Below, piece by piece: positions 8,557-17,704 of a DNA stretch of 64,000 nt. The DNA is from JANSXG01 sp024743075 (GTDB taxonomy: Bacteria; Planctomycetota; Phycisphaerae; Phycisphaerales; UBA1924), in assembly GCA_042140185.1 (NCBI GenBank), contig CP159477.1, forward strand, positions 1,550,001-1,614,000. Reading direction: 5' to 3'. The notes under the pieces were generated by a model that ran no database searches, was not told the DNA's origin, and worked only from the letters and a program-made list of their open reading frames with translations. The first letter of the stretch is position 1, and the number at the start of each line of letters is the position of its first letter. The translations under genes and the position numbers were made by a program.

Positions 8557-10517
8557 ATGCAGAGTAAGTTCGGCCTGAAAGACTTCATCCTCTATGTGCT
8601 GGTTTTCCTGCTGACGATCACGGTCGTGTTCGCGATGCGCCAAAACGATCGCAACTTCGAGCGTCTGAGCGCCCTCGAACAGCAAAACGATAGCATGGTT
8701 CAGACCCTCAGCCAGATCCGCGACGAGTTCGCCAAGACCGGCAACGAACTCGTGGACGCGCTGAGCGAAACGCTCCGCGCCGAAGTGCAGGTCATCCAGG
8801 GCCAGATCGATCGTCTGGGCGATTCGGCCTCCGGGATCAGCGTTTCCGAAGGTCAGTCGATCGACGCCGAAGGCCGCGACATTTCTTGGGCACGCCCTGG
8901 GGTTCCCGTGGTTTTCCCGAGGCAGTACGAGTACATCAACGATCCTTTCGAAGCGCCGGACTATTCCACCGGCGGCGAGTTCATCGAGACCTTCGAGGCG
9001 CAGTTCCCAAAGATCACCCCCTACTTTTACAGCGACGTGTATGGTCGCCGGATCGTCGATGAGTCGGTATGCGAACAACTCGGGCGCTATGACCCGCAAT
9101 CGCTGGAAATGGTTGGCTTGCTCGCCGAGGCTTGGCAGATCGACCCCGACGGTGAGTGGATGCGGGCGAAGATCAATCCCCGCGCCCGTTTCTCGGACGG
9201 CGTGCCGGTTACCTCCGCGGACGTGAAATTTACCTATGACCTCGTTTTCAACCCGCAGCACGAGACAGAACGATTCCGCTCGACGCTGAACGTCATCGAG
9301 AGCGTTGAAGCGATCAGCGAGCGGGTTGTCGAGTTCAGATTCACGACGCAGAACTTCAGCAATGTCTCGGCCGCGTTGACCATGACGATCATCCCCAAGC
9401 ATTTCTACGAGCAGTTCCAACCGTCGCAGCTCAACCAGGCGACCGGACTGCTCATGGGCTCCGGCCCCTACCGCCTCGAACGGCTCGACGCGTCGAACCA
9501 ATGGTCGCAGGGCAGGGATCTCGTGCTCGTCCGCAACGAGAACTACTGGGGGCGCAAGCCGCCGATCCAGCGGTTGCGGTTCAAGGTCATCCAAGACAAC
9601 GTCGCCCGGCTGACCGATTTCGAGAACGGCAACTCGCACATGATGCGTGGTGTTTCCGAGCAGTACCGTTCGAAGACGAGCGATCCGAACTTCATGGCGA
9701 ACAACTACGCCGAGCAGTGGATCAACATGCGATCCGGTTTCGGGTTCATCGCCTGGAACTGCGGCGAGAACAACGGTGAGCCAACCCCGTTCGCCGACGC
9801 CCGCGTCCGGCGCGCTATGACCCACCTGATCGACCGCGAGCGCGTCCTCCGCGACTTCGCCAACGGCCTCGGTGATGTGGCGACCGGACCGTTCCCGCCC
9901 GCCGGACCGATGAACAATCCGAACATCACTCCTCGCCCGTACGACCTCGATGCCTCCAAACGCCTGCTCGACGAGGCGGGATGGCTCGTCCGCGAAAGCG
10001 ACGGCTTCCGCTACAAGGACGGCAAGCGCTTCGAGTTCGAGTACACGATCTCGACCTCGTCGACCTTCTCCGAGGACGTCGCGAATTACCTCGCCGACCA
10101 ATGCAAGAAGGTCGGAATCGTCTGCACGATCCGCAAGATCGACTGGGCAATTTTCGCCGAAACGCTCGACGCACGCAGTTTCGACGCGATCACGATGCAG
10201 TGGTCGCAAAGCTCACCCGAGTCGGATCCGTACCAGCTCTGGCACTCGAACTCGATCGCGAACCGCGGCGACAACTTCGTGCAGTGGTCAAGCCCGCGCG
10301 CGACGAACTCATCGAACGCGGACGACGCACGCTAGATGACACCGAGCGGATGAAGATCTGGCACGAACTGCACGAGGTGTTTTACGAAGAGCAGCCGTAC
10401 ACGTTCATGCTCAACAGCCCGTGGATCCGCTTTATCTCGCGTGATGTGAGCAATGTGCACACCTATCCCATCGGGCTCGATCGCAACGAGATGTACTTCC
10501 CCGCGGACATGAACTGA
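8557..10517 (+). CDS. Extracellular solute-binding protein family 5, membrane-tethered, frameshifted
   Basis: A peptide/nickel-type binding protein (SBP_bac_5). Residues 8-27 form an uncleaved-looking TM helix and 30-90 a coiled coil (LSALEQQNDSMVQTLSQIRDEF). The binding domain follows with LAEAWQIDPDGEWMRAKINP, FSDGVPVTSADVKFTYD, GSGPYRLERL, VRRAMTHLIDRERVL and ASKRLLDEAGW. The frame breaks near 10302 in CGCGCGCGAC. Restoring one G gives SSPRADELIERGRR and runs to TGA 10515-10517, for about 653 residues. SD GAGG is upstream. The protein should deliver oligopeptides or a similar solute to the permeases on either side. Confidence 0.9.
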
Positions 10518-10583
10518 CCCGACCGGCGGCCGGGCAGGCCGAATCCGACCTCTTCTCGCGGTACCCGAGGAAGCCACGGCCGA

Positions 10584-12167
10584 ATGACGACCTACATCCT
10601 CCGACGCCTGCTGCTCATGATCCCGACGCTGCTCGGGATCACCTTCCTGCTGTTCATGCTGGTCGCGAACGCGCCCGGCGGCATCGGCGCGAGCCTCGCG
10701 CTCGGCGGGGGCGAGGGCGCTGACGCTGGCCAGAACCGCGCGATCCAGCAGGCGTACCTCGAAGAGCGCTATGGCCTCAACGATCCCACGCTCGTGCAGT
10801 ACTTCCGCTGGCTCGCTCGCGTCTCACCGCTCAAGTTCGGCGAGCCGCTCCAGCGCGACGATGTCGGCGAGGTGATCGCCTCCCCCAAGCCGCTCGAAGC
10901 CCCACCGTTCTTCGGCGAGTACTACGGCGAGGGCACCCAGCTTCCAGAGCAGATCCGCCCCTCCCGGGTTTCCACCGGCCCAACTCAGATCGAAGACGAG
11001 GAGCGCCTCCAGCGCGTCGCGGCGTACCGACGGGCCCTCAACGATTACACCAACGCCCGCGGCGCATTCATCGGCGCTGTCGAACGCCTCAAGATCGCGC
11101 TCGAGAACTACGCGATCGCAGAGGAACTCGGCCGGTCCGACGAGATCATCAAAAACAACAAACTCAACATGGCCCGCTTCCGGGGCCACAACTTCAACGC
11201 CGACTCCGAGTTGGGCCGGGCCGTTGTGCAGGCGGGCGAGGCGGCGATCGTGGCGATGCGGAATGCCGTCGAATCACGCAATCGGCTCGCCGAGGCGTTC
11301 GCGGAAAGACCCTTTCCCGACTCGGTGTTCCGGGTCGGCCCCGTCCCGCTCGGGGTCCCCGGCATCGTGTATCTCGCTCCACCCGACCTCGGCAAATCAT
11401 TCTCAAAGAGCCAACCGGTCAGCAGCCTGATCGCGGATGCGCTCCCGATCACCCTGCTCCTGAACTGCATCGCGTTCCCGATCATCTACATCGTCGCGGT
11501 GCCCTCGGGCCTTCTCGCCGCGACGCATCGCGGCAGCTGGTTCGACACGCTGAGCGGTGCCCTCTACGTCGCGCTCTGGTCCATCCCGGTGGTGTGGGCA
11601 GGCGTGCTCGCGGTCGGCTATCTCGCGAACAAGAAGTACCTCGGCGATCTGGCGTTCCCGACCGCTGGCCTGGCGAGCAGCGGCGCGGAGGACATGCTGT
11701 ACCTGCCTTCGTGGGGCCCCGACGGCTTCGAACGCGGTGCGCTGCTCGACCAACTCTGGCACCTGTGCCTCCCGGTCGCCTGTCTCGTGTACACCGGCTT
11801 CGCGATCCTCTCCAAGCAGACGCGCGCCGCGATGCTCGACAACTTCAACGCCGACTATGTGCGCACCGCCAAGGCCAAGGGCGTCGCGCACAACGACATC
11901 GTGTTCCGCCACGTGTTCCGCAACTCGCTGCTCCCGCTGATCACAATGTTCGCGTCGATCTTCCCGGCGATGCTCGCCGGCTCGGTCGTGGTCGAGCGGA
12001 TCTTCAGCATCCCCGGCATGGGCTCGCTGGTGCTTGAGGCGATCAACGCCCGCGACCGCGACCTCCTGCTCGCAAACGCCCTGATGGTCGGGGCGGTCAA
12101 CCTGCTCGCCCTGCTGCTCGCCGACATCCTCTACGCGCTGGCCGATCCGCGCATCACCTTCGACTGA
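10584..12167 (+). CDS. Dpp/Opp-type ABC transporter permease, B-type, with large periplasmic insertion
   Basis: 527 residues; DppB-type proteins are usually near 320-340. TM1 (MTTYILRRLLLMIPTLLGITF) is typical. About 175 extra residues, mostly charged helices (about 88-262), separate LARVSPLKFGEPL from the canonical DLGKSFSKSQPVSSLIADALP. The TM core and EAA loop follow (YVRTAKAKGVAHNDIVFRHV near 423), and the end is ALADPRITFD. It pairs with the C-type permeases to form the membrane pore. SD GAGGAAG lies about 10 bases before the ATG. Confidence 0.9.
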   Translation: MTTYILRRLLLMIPTLLGITFLLFMLVANAPGGIGASLALGGGEGADAGQNRAIQQAYLEERYGLNDPTLVQYFRWLARVSPLKFGEPLQRDDVGEVIASPKPLEAPPFFGEYYGEGTQLPEQIRPSRVSTGPTQIEDEERLQRVAAYRRALNDYTNARGAFIGAVERLKIALENYAIAEELGRSDEIIKNNKLNMARFRGHNFNADSELGRAVVQAGEAAIVAMRNAVESRNRLAEAFAERPFPDSVFRVGPVPLGVPGIVYLAPPDLGKSFSKSQPVSSLIADALPITLLLNCIAFPIIYIVAVPSGLLAATHRGSWFDTLSGALYVALWSIPVVWAGVLAVGYLANKKYLGDLAFPTAGLASSGAEDMLYLPSWGPDGFERGALLDQLWHLCLPVACLVYTGFAILSKQTRAAMLDNFNADYVRTAKAKGVAHNDIVFRHVFRNSLLPLITMFASIFPAMLAGSVVVERIFSIPGMGSLVLEAINARDRDLLLANALMVGAVNLLALLLADILYALADPRITFD

Positions 12168-12203
12168 TCCAACCGGGTCCAGCACACGGAGACCGTTCGC
12201 TCG

Positions 12204-14204
12204 ATGTCCAACGACGGATCATCAAAGACACCCGAAGCCATCACCGGCATCCACGCCCTCCAGGGTCACGGTGTGAAGCAATCGCGCGGCTTCTGGGCCG
12301 AGGCGTGGAGCCAGGTGATCCGTCGCCCGAGCGCCATCATCGGTCTCGCGTGGTTGGGACTGATCACGTTCTTCGCGGTGTTCGCGCCGATTGTGGCGAA
12401 CGGCCACCCCATTCGCTTCGTCGAACGAGGCCCGGACGGTGCTCGCACCGTCACTTACCCGCTCATCGACAGTCTCACCGCCGGCGACTGGCTCCTGCTG
12501 ATCGCAACCATCTTCGGCACGATCTTCGTGCTGCTGCCACTGCCTTCCCTCTCCCGCCCGAAGCGACTCGGCTGGCTCATCGCCGCCATGGTCACGGGCA
12601 CAGTCACGGTGCTGCTGGTCACGCTGCTCCGCTCCGAGATAGCCGACGATTGGTTCTTCGGGTTGCCCGATCGCATCCGAGGGCTCGAACGCGACAGCGA
12701 GGGGCAACCGGTCCTTGCGTTCCGCGCCATCGCGCTCGTCGTCTGCGCCAGTCTCGCGCTGCTCTCGACCCTCTGGATTCCGTTCGCCCGAACGGTTCTC
12801 ACGCGCCTCGTGTGGCTCTCAATCGTGGTCGCGATCAGCGCCACCGTCGTCGGTCGGACCTGGGATCGTCCTCAGATGCTGTACGACTACGGCGACGAGA
12901 TCCGCCAGGGCACCGCTGATGCGAACTACACGATCATCCCTTGGTCGCCCGCCCAGCGTCCGTCGGACCGCAACTCCGCCGAGCGAGCGCCGGGGGAAAC
13001 CGAAGACCAGAGTCTCTATCGCAACTTCAACAACCGCATCTCAAACTACCTCGACAGCACGCCGCGAGATCGAAACACGCATCTCGATGTCGACGGCCTG
13101 GAAGCGGTCTCCAGAGTGCTCGATCGCGTGGAATGGCCCGATGAAGCCGTCGAGGCGGCACGACGGATCGCCGAGCAGGCACGGGAGATCATCGAATCCC
13201 GGAGTCGGATCTACAGCCAAGCCGACTTCGAGGCCCAAGTCCGGCAAGAAATCGACCCCATTACCGACGACACCGACGCGCTCATGGAGCAGTTGTCCGA
13301 GGACCTGAGCACGGCGCTTCGACGCGTGAAACGCGGGCTGACCGCACCGTTCGGTCCAGAGGGCTTCCGGATCGCGCGCCAGACGCTCCAGAGTCAGCCG
13401 CTCCCGGATGACATCCGCGACCGGATTGCGCAGTCGATCGACGAACTCGAGCTGCAAAACCCCGCCGCGACTCGGTCGGACCTCCGAGCGCAGCTGATGC
13501 CCATCCTCGGAATGTCGGGCAAGACCTTCCCCCTCGGCACCGACAACCAGGGCCAGGACATGCTCAGCCAACTGCTGCACGCGTGTCGTCTTTCGATCTC
13601 GATCGGTCTCGTATCCACCGGCATCTCGCTGCTGATCGGCATCACGGTCGGTGCGCTCATGGGCTACTTCGGCGGCTGGGTGGATCTGGTGCTCTACCGT
13701 GTGGTCGAGATTTTCATGGCGATCCCGGTGCTGTTCCTGCTGATCGTGGCAGCCGGCGTCCTCCCCAAGAACATCTACGTGATGATGATCATCATCGGCT
13801 GCTTCAGCTGGACCGGCGCCGCCCGGTTCATCCGCGCAGAGTTCCTGAAGCTCCGCAACATGGACTTCGTGCAGTCAGCCCGCGCGACCGGCCTGCCGCT
13901 TCGTTCGATCCTTTTCAAGCACATGCTCCCCAACGGCGTCACGCCGGTGCTCGTTGAGTCCTCCTTCGCGATCGCCGCGGCGATCCTCGCCGAAGCGACT
14001 CTGTCCTACCTCGGACTCGGTCCGGACAATCAGGCCTCGTGGGGCAAACTGCTCGCTTCGGCGACCGGTGAGAGCGGTGAGTTCTTCTGGTGGCTTGCCA
14101 TCTTCCCCGGCGCCGCCATCTTCCTGACCGTCCTCAGCTACAACCTGATCGGCGAAGCCCTCCGCGACGCCATCGACCCGAAACTCAAGAAGGCACGCGT
14201 GTAA
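12204..14204 (+). CDS. Dpp/Opp-type ABC transporter permease, C-type, strongly enlarged (copy 2)
   Basis: 666 residues, more than twice the usual C-type length. After TM1 (IIGLAWLGLITFFAVFAPIVA) there are about four extra TM helices (residues 92-219) and then a long soluble helical region (about 220-440). The conserved core follows: GTDNQGQDMLSQLLHACRLS near 445, the EAA loop QSARATGLPLRSILFKHMLPN near 556, and GEALRDAIDP at the end. The split TIIPWSPAQRPSD motif before the insert shows that the extra material interrupts a normal C-type permease. It starts 36 bases after the B-type gene. Confidence 0.9.
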   Translation: MSNDGSSKTPEAITGIHALQGHGVKQSRGFWAEAWSQVIRRPSAIIGLAWLGLITFFAVFAPIVANGHPIRFVERGPDGARTVTYPLIDSLTAGDWLLLIATIFGTIFVLLPLPSLSRPKRLGWLIAAMVTGTVTVLLVTLLRSEIADDWFFGLPDRIRGLERDSEGQPVLAFRAIALVVCASLALLSTLWIPFARTVLTRLVWLSIVVAISATVVGRTWDRPQMLYDYGDEIRQGTADANYTIIPWSPAQRPSDRNSAERAPGETEDQSLYRNFNNRISNYLDSTPRDRNTHLDVDGLEAVSRVLDRVEWPDEAVEAARRIAEQAREIIESRSRIYSQADFEAQVRQEIDPITDDTDALMEQLSEDLSTALRRVKRGLTAPFGPEGFRIARQTLQSQPLPDDIRDRIAQSIDELELQNPAATRSDLRAQLMPILGMSGKTFPLGTDNQGQDMLSQLLHACRLSISIGLVSTGISLLIGITVGALMGYFGGWVDLVLYRVVEIFMAIPVLFLLIVAAGVLPKNIYVMMIIIGCFSWTGAARFIRAEFLKLRNMDFVQSARATGLPLRSILFKHMLPNGVTPVLVESSFAIAAAILAEATLSYLGLGPDNQASWGKLLASATGESGEFFWWLAIFPGAAIFLTVLSYNLIGEALRDAIDPKLKKARV

Positions 14205-14211
14205 TCGATCC

Positions 14212-15369
14212 ATGACCGCAACCACCACACATCCGAAGCCCGCGCCGACCCCTTCGAAGCTCGATCCGAAACGCGCGTTGATGCGCGTCGATAACCTCGC
14301 CGTCTCGTTCGATAACGGGTCCGGCCCACGCATCCAGGCTGTCGACGGCGTGCGGATGTCGGTCTACCCCCGCCAGACTCTCGCGGTCGTCGGCGAGTCG
14401 GGCTGCGGCAAGTCGGTCACGGCGATGAGTTCGATGCAGCTCGTCCCCCGCCCCCCCGGTCGCTTCGATCGCGGGCGCATCATGTGGGGTGGCCAAGGGG
14501 TGGACATCGATCTGCTCACACTCACCGAGCAGCAGATGCGACAGATCCGCGGCAACGACATCGCCATGATCTTTCAGGAGCCGATGACGTCGCTGAACCC
14601 CGTCTACACCATCGGTGACCAGATCATCGAAGCGATCCTGCTCCACCAGAACGTCAATGTCAACGAGGCCGTCGAGATCGCCGTCGAGGCGATGAACGAT
14701 GTCGGGATCCCTGAGCCGCGCGAGCGCATCAAGGCGTACCCCCACCAGTTTTCCGGTGGTATGCGTCAGCGCGTCATGATCGCCATGGCCCTCGCCTGCC
14801 AACCGAAGCTGCTCCTCGCCGACGAGCCGACCACCGCGCTCGACGTCACCATCCAGGCGCAGATCCTCGAGCTCCTGCGCGACCTCCAGACGCAGCGCGA
14901 CATGGCGATGATGCTCATCACCCACGACCTCGGGGTCGTCGCCGAGAACGCCGACGTTGTTTGCGTCATGTACGCCGGACGCGTGGTTGAATACGCCAAC
15001 GTGTTCGAGCTCTTCTCGAACCCGATGCACCCGTACACCCGCGGGCTGTTCGCATCGATCCCGAAGATGCACCAGAGACTCGACCGCCTCGTGACGATTA
15101 CCGAGGTCACCGAGAACCCCAAGGAATTCGAGAAACTGCCCGGAGCCCAGGAAGGCGTGCGCCCGTGGTGGCCGTGGCACGATCCGCCGAAGGACCTCGC
15201 GCCCAGCGACGAGCCCGCCGGTGACTACTATCTGCAGGAAGTGAAGCCGAACCACTGGGTCGGCGTCTGGAGAACCGAGGCGGTCGAGGGCCACAAGTCC
15301 AGAGCCCCCGATCTCGACTATCGGATCGTCGACGATCCAAGCCGGCAGAAGCCCCAGACCGACGCCTAA
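14212..15369 (+). CDS. Dpp/Opp-type ABC transporter ATP-binding protein, D-type
   Basis: 385 residues. Walker A GESGCGKSVT is near 61, the Q-loop IFQEPMTSLNPV near 120, the signature FSGGMRQRV near 180, Walker B LLLADEPTTALDV near 200, and the switch His in LITHDLGVVAE. The C-terminal extension (HPYTRGLFASIPKMH) is the oligopeptide/dipeptide type, followed by an unusual acidic/Trp-rich tail ending VGVWRTEAVEGHKS. It lies 7 bases after the permease gene. No F-type partner ATPase follows, so this subunit may homodimerise or pair with one encoded elsewhere. Confidence 0.93.
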   Translation: MTATTTHPKPAPTPSKLDPKRALMRVDNLAVSFDNGSGPRIQAVDGVRMSVYPRQTLAVVGESGCGKSVTAMSSMQLVPRPPGRFDRGRIMWGGQGVDIDLLTLTEQQMRQIRGNDIAMIFQEPMTSLNPVYTIGDQIIEAILLHQNVNVNEAVEIAVEAMNDVGIPEPRERIKAYPHQFSGGMRQRVMIAMALACQPKLLLADEPTTALDVTIQAQILELLRDLQTQRDMAMMLITHDLGVVAENADVVCVMYAGRVVEYANVFELFSNPMHPYTRGLFASIPKMHQRLDRLVTITEVTENPKEFEKLPGAQEGVRPWWPWHDPPKDLAPSDEPAGDYYLQEVKPNHWVGVWRTEAVEGHKSRAPDLDYRIVDDPSRQKPQTDA

Positions 15370-15391
15370 TCCCGCTTCGAAGGGCGGATCC

Positions 15392-16525
15392 ATGCGCGCG
15401 TTGATCCTGACCGATGCCGACGTCGCCGCTCGCGAAGCGTCGATGCTCAGCCGGCTGGAAGTCGGCCTGCTCGACCAGAACATCCGTGTGCTCTACGCCG
15501 AACCTTCCGATGACCGACTGCACGTCGATGCGGAAAGCCTGATCACCGGTCTGACATACACTTCCGGAGGATCATTCCTGACCCGCAAGGCACGCGCCCG
15601 GCGACTCGTCCGCGATATCGACGAGCACATCGGTTTCGATGATCCGAGTTCCTCCCGCCTCGACGTCGTCCACGCGATCGGCGAAGGGGCGTGGGCGATG
15701 GCCCTGCAAACGGCGGCGTCCGCTGGATCGAATCTCGTCGTAGAGGTTCTGTCGCGCCACGAGTTGGAACGCGTGCGTTCGTTCGAGTCCACGGCCGGTC
15801 GCGCCCTCGGGGACGGGTCACGCTTCGCGTGGCTGGCCCCCGGCCAGGCGATGCACGATGCGCTTCGCGACCGGGCCCGAAGAGCTCCCATCCTGCTCGT
15901 GCCGTGGGGGGCACACGCCTCCAGCGGCACAAAGCCGTCCCGTCCTCCGGAACAGCTCGCCGCCGTAGCGATCATCACCGCTGGCCGGAGCAGCAAACGG
16001 CTCGAGCACCTTCTCGATGCGCTGAAATCCTTGTCGCCGGCCGAAGGAGCCGCACCCCCGCTGATCTTCCTGGACGAGCACGCGGTTTCGCGCACGCACA
16101 CCGCGTCCCGCTACGCTCGGGAGATCGGCATCGAAGATCGCCTCTCGATTGTGCCCTCGCTGGAGCACAGCCGGTCGCTCACCGCGCGGTGCGACCTGCT
16201 CGTCCTACCCGACGGCGATGGCCAGCACCGTTCCATCATCCTCGACGCCATGGCAGGCGGTGTGCTCGTGGCTTCCGAGTCGGACTCGCTTCTCGCCGAT
16301 GTGCTCGTCGACGGAAGCACAGCCCTTCTCACGCCAGAGGCTTCCGTCGACGCGTGGACCCGTGTGCTCAGCGCGGCGCTGGAACCAGGAAACGAACGCG
16401 CCAAGGCGATCCGGTCACAAGCGAGAGCGCTGATCAAAGAGGATCGCTCGGCCGCCACCCATGTCAATTCGCTCGTCGCCGCCTACGACGCGATTTGTGA
16501 TGCTGAACCAATCCCCTTCTCATAA
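15392..16525 (+). CDS. Glycosyltransferase family 4-like protein
   Basis: 377 residues with a GT-B-like plan. The N-terminal part (MRALILTDADVAAREASMLSRLEVGL) is a diverged Rossmann half. The C-terminal half has RLSIVPSLEHSRSLTARCDLLVLPD and SIILDAMAGGVLVASES (about 275-295), matching the donor-binding E/D-x-A-x-G region of family 4. DGSTALLTPEASVDAW then matches the usual G..G.L......LA segment. It probably transfers a sugar to a surface glycan. It follows the transporter ATPase by 22 bases and may be co-transcribed by chance. Several catalytic positions are weak, so it could be non-catalytic. Confidence 0.65.
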   Translation: MRALILTDADVAAREASMLSRLEVGLLDQNIRVLYAEPSDDRLHVDAESLITGLTYTSGGSFLTRKARARRLVRDIDEHIGFDDPSSSRLDVVHAIGEGAWAMALQTAASAGSNLVVEVLSRHELERVRSFESTAGRALGDGSRFAWLAPGQAMHDALRDRARRAPILLVPWGAHASSGTKPSRPPEQLAAVAIITAGRSSKRLEHLLDALKSLSPAEGAAPPLIFLDEHAVSRTHTASRYAREIGIEDRLSIVPSLEHSRSLTARCDLLVLPDGDGQHRSIILDAMAGGVLVASESDSLLADVLVDGSTALLTPEASVDAWTRVLSAALEPGNERAKAIRSQARALIKEDRSAATHVNSLVAAYDAICDAEPIPFS

Positions 16526-16606
16526 GTGGGCAAGTCGCCGAGGGTGCTCTGAAATCACCGACCGGCAAGCTTACCCATCTTCACATCGCGCGATTCATCC
16601 GTTGAC

Positions 16607-16623
16607 GCACTTGTCGCAAGTGC
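16607..16623. promoter_or_regulatory. Perfect inverted repeat upstream of an exported protein gene
   Basis: GCACTTG-TCG-CAAGTGC, a 7-3-7 palindrome lying 53 bases before the ATG at 16676. A TTGACG hexamer abuts it (16602-16607), but no good -10 is at the right distance. It may be an operator; there is no T-tract, so it is not a terminator. Confidence 0.35.
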
Positions 16624-16675
16624 TTTCCGTGCAAAGATATATGTGCACGGAGAACAGACTCAGATTGGAATCGCC

Positions 16676-17343
16676 ATGAAACTACAGACACTCCTCGCGT
16701 CCAGCGTGCTCGCTTGCATCTCGCCCCGGCCCTCGCTGGTCCGGGCCGATACGAATCTCTGCGTACGGACGTTCGCGTGCCCAACGGACCGAGTGTCATC
16801 TTTCTCCAATCCCCACGCGAAGGCGTCCTCCAGAACAATGATCCGCGTAGGGCTTCAGTGCGCAGCGTGACCGCGACGATCGGCGGCAATTTCTACGACG
16901 CTCGCTCGCCGCTTCCTTATGGTGCTCCCCTCAACGAGGCCGACGATGTCGTTCTTGTTCGTCCGCGGGAGAGAGTCCCCTATATAGCGATCAACCCGTG
17001 GGAACCGATCACTGACCGCACGATCGACGAACTCGAGCGCAACTATCCGTGGATTCGACGGACCGAGTCCATCCGCAATGACCTCATCGTTGCCCGCAAT
17101 CAGTACCTACGCGAACGCGGTTACATCAACAGCGTCCGGGGCTTCAAGAACCAGTCCCCAGAACCCGTCGGCGTGCGTACGGATGAACAGCGTCGCGCCT
17201 ACAGCCGGGTTCAGAACCGCGCTGTCCAATCCAACGCGGAACCACAACTCGTCATCGTTCCGAGCGATCCGGAGCAACGCGAACAGGTCGTCGAAGACCG
17301 TCTCAAGGACGAGAGCGTTATTCGGCGCAGCGACTCAAACTAG
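16676..17343 (+). CDS. Exported protein of unknown function, frameshifted in the signal peptide
   Basis: From the ATG at 16676 a signal peptide begins (MKLQTLLASSVLAC). The frame then leaves the coding path near 16717. The next frame supplies the rest of the signal (HLAPALAGPG) and a 200-residue mature protein to TAG 17341-17343. Restoring one C (gcttgc-C-atctc) joins them into 222 residues. The mature part has NDPRRASVRSVTATIGG, DDVVLVRPRERVPYIAINPWEPITD and a long charged helical tail. I do not recognise the family. Its stop overlaps the stop of queD on the other strand (CTAG). Confidence 0.55.
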
Positions 17344-17699
17344 CCGCGATAGTGACATCGGCTCGTGCATGTCTCGTGCACGACGACCTCGGCGAGCAGG
17401 TCCAGTTCCGGCTTGAGCCGGTCCCAGATCCACTTCGCCAACACTTCGCTCGTCGGATTCTCGAGCCCCTCGATGTCGTTCAGACAGTAGTGGTCGAGCT
17501 GTTTCTCGATCGGCGCGATCAGTTTCTTGATGTCCGCGAAGTCGATGAGATACCCGCGGTTGTCGGGGATCTCGCCCCGCACCACGACGTCCACGCGGAA
17601 CGAGTGCCCGTGCATCCGGCGGCACTTGTGTCCTTCCGGGAAGCACGGCAGCCAGTGCGCGGCCTCGAATCCAAAGCTCTTCACCAGATCGACCTGCAC
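17340..17699 (-). CDS. queD: 6-carboxy-5,6,7,8-tetrahydropterin synthase
   Basis: 119 residues from the GTG at 17699. A longer open frame to 17789 would overlap queE by 85 bases and adds unrelated residues. QueD converts 7,8-dihydroneopterin triphosphate to 6-carboxytetrahydropterin in queuosine/7-deazaguanine synthesis. Visible are the zinc and catalytic segments FEAAHWLP, HKCRRMHGHSF (catalytic Cys, zinc His pair), the DFADIK segment, and ETCTSRCHY at the end. It follows queE on the minus strand with 5 bases between the queE stop and this GTG, forming an operon. Confidence 0.9.
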   Translation of the reverse strand: MQVDLVKSFGFEAAHWLPCFPEGHKCRRMHGHSFRVDVVVRGEIPDNRGYLIDFADIKKLIAPIEKQLDHYCLNDIEGLENPTSEVLAKWIWDRLKPELDLLAEVVVHETCTSRCHYRG

Positions 17700-17704
17700 G
17701 CCGT

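Noticed and set aside
7615..10209. An 864-codon open frame on the minus strand across the permease and binding-protein genes
   Set aside because: It lies antisense to well-conserved genes, has no family motifs and reads as the Arg/Asp/Val-rich complement typical of high-GC coding DNA.
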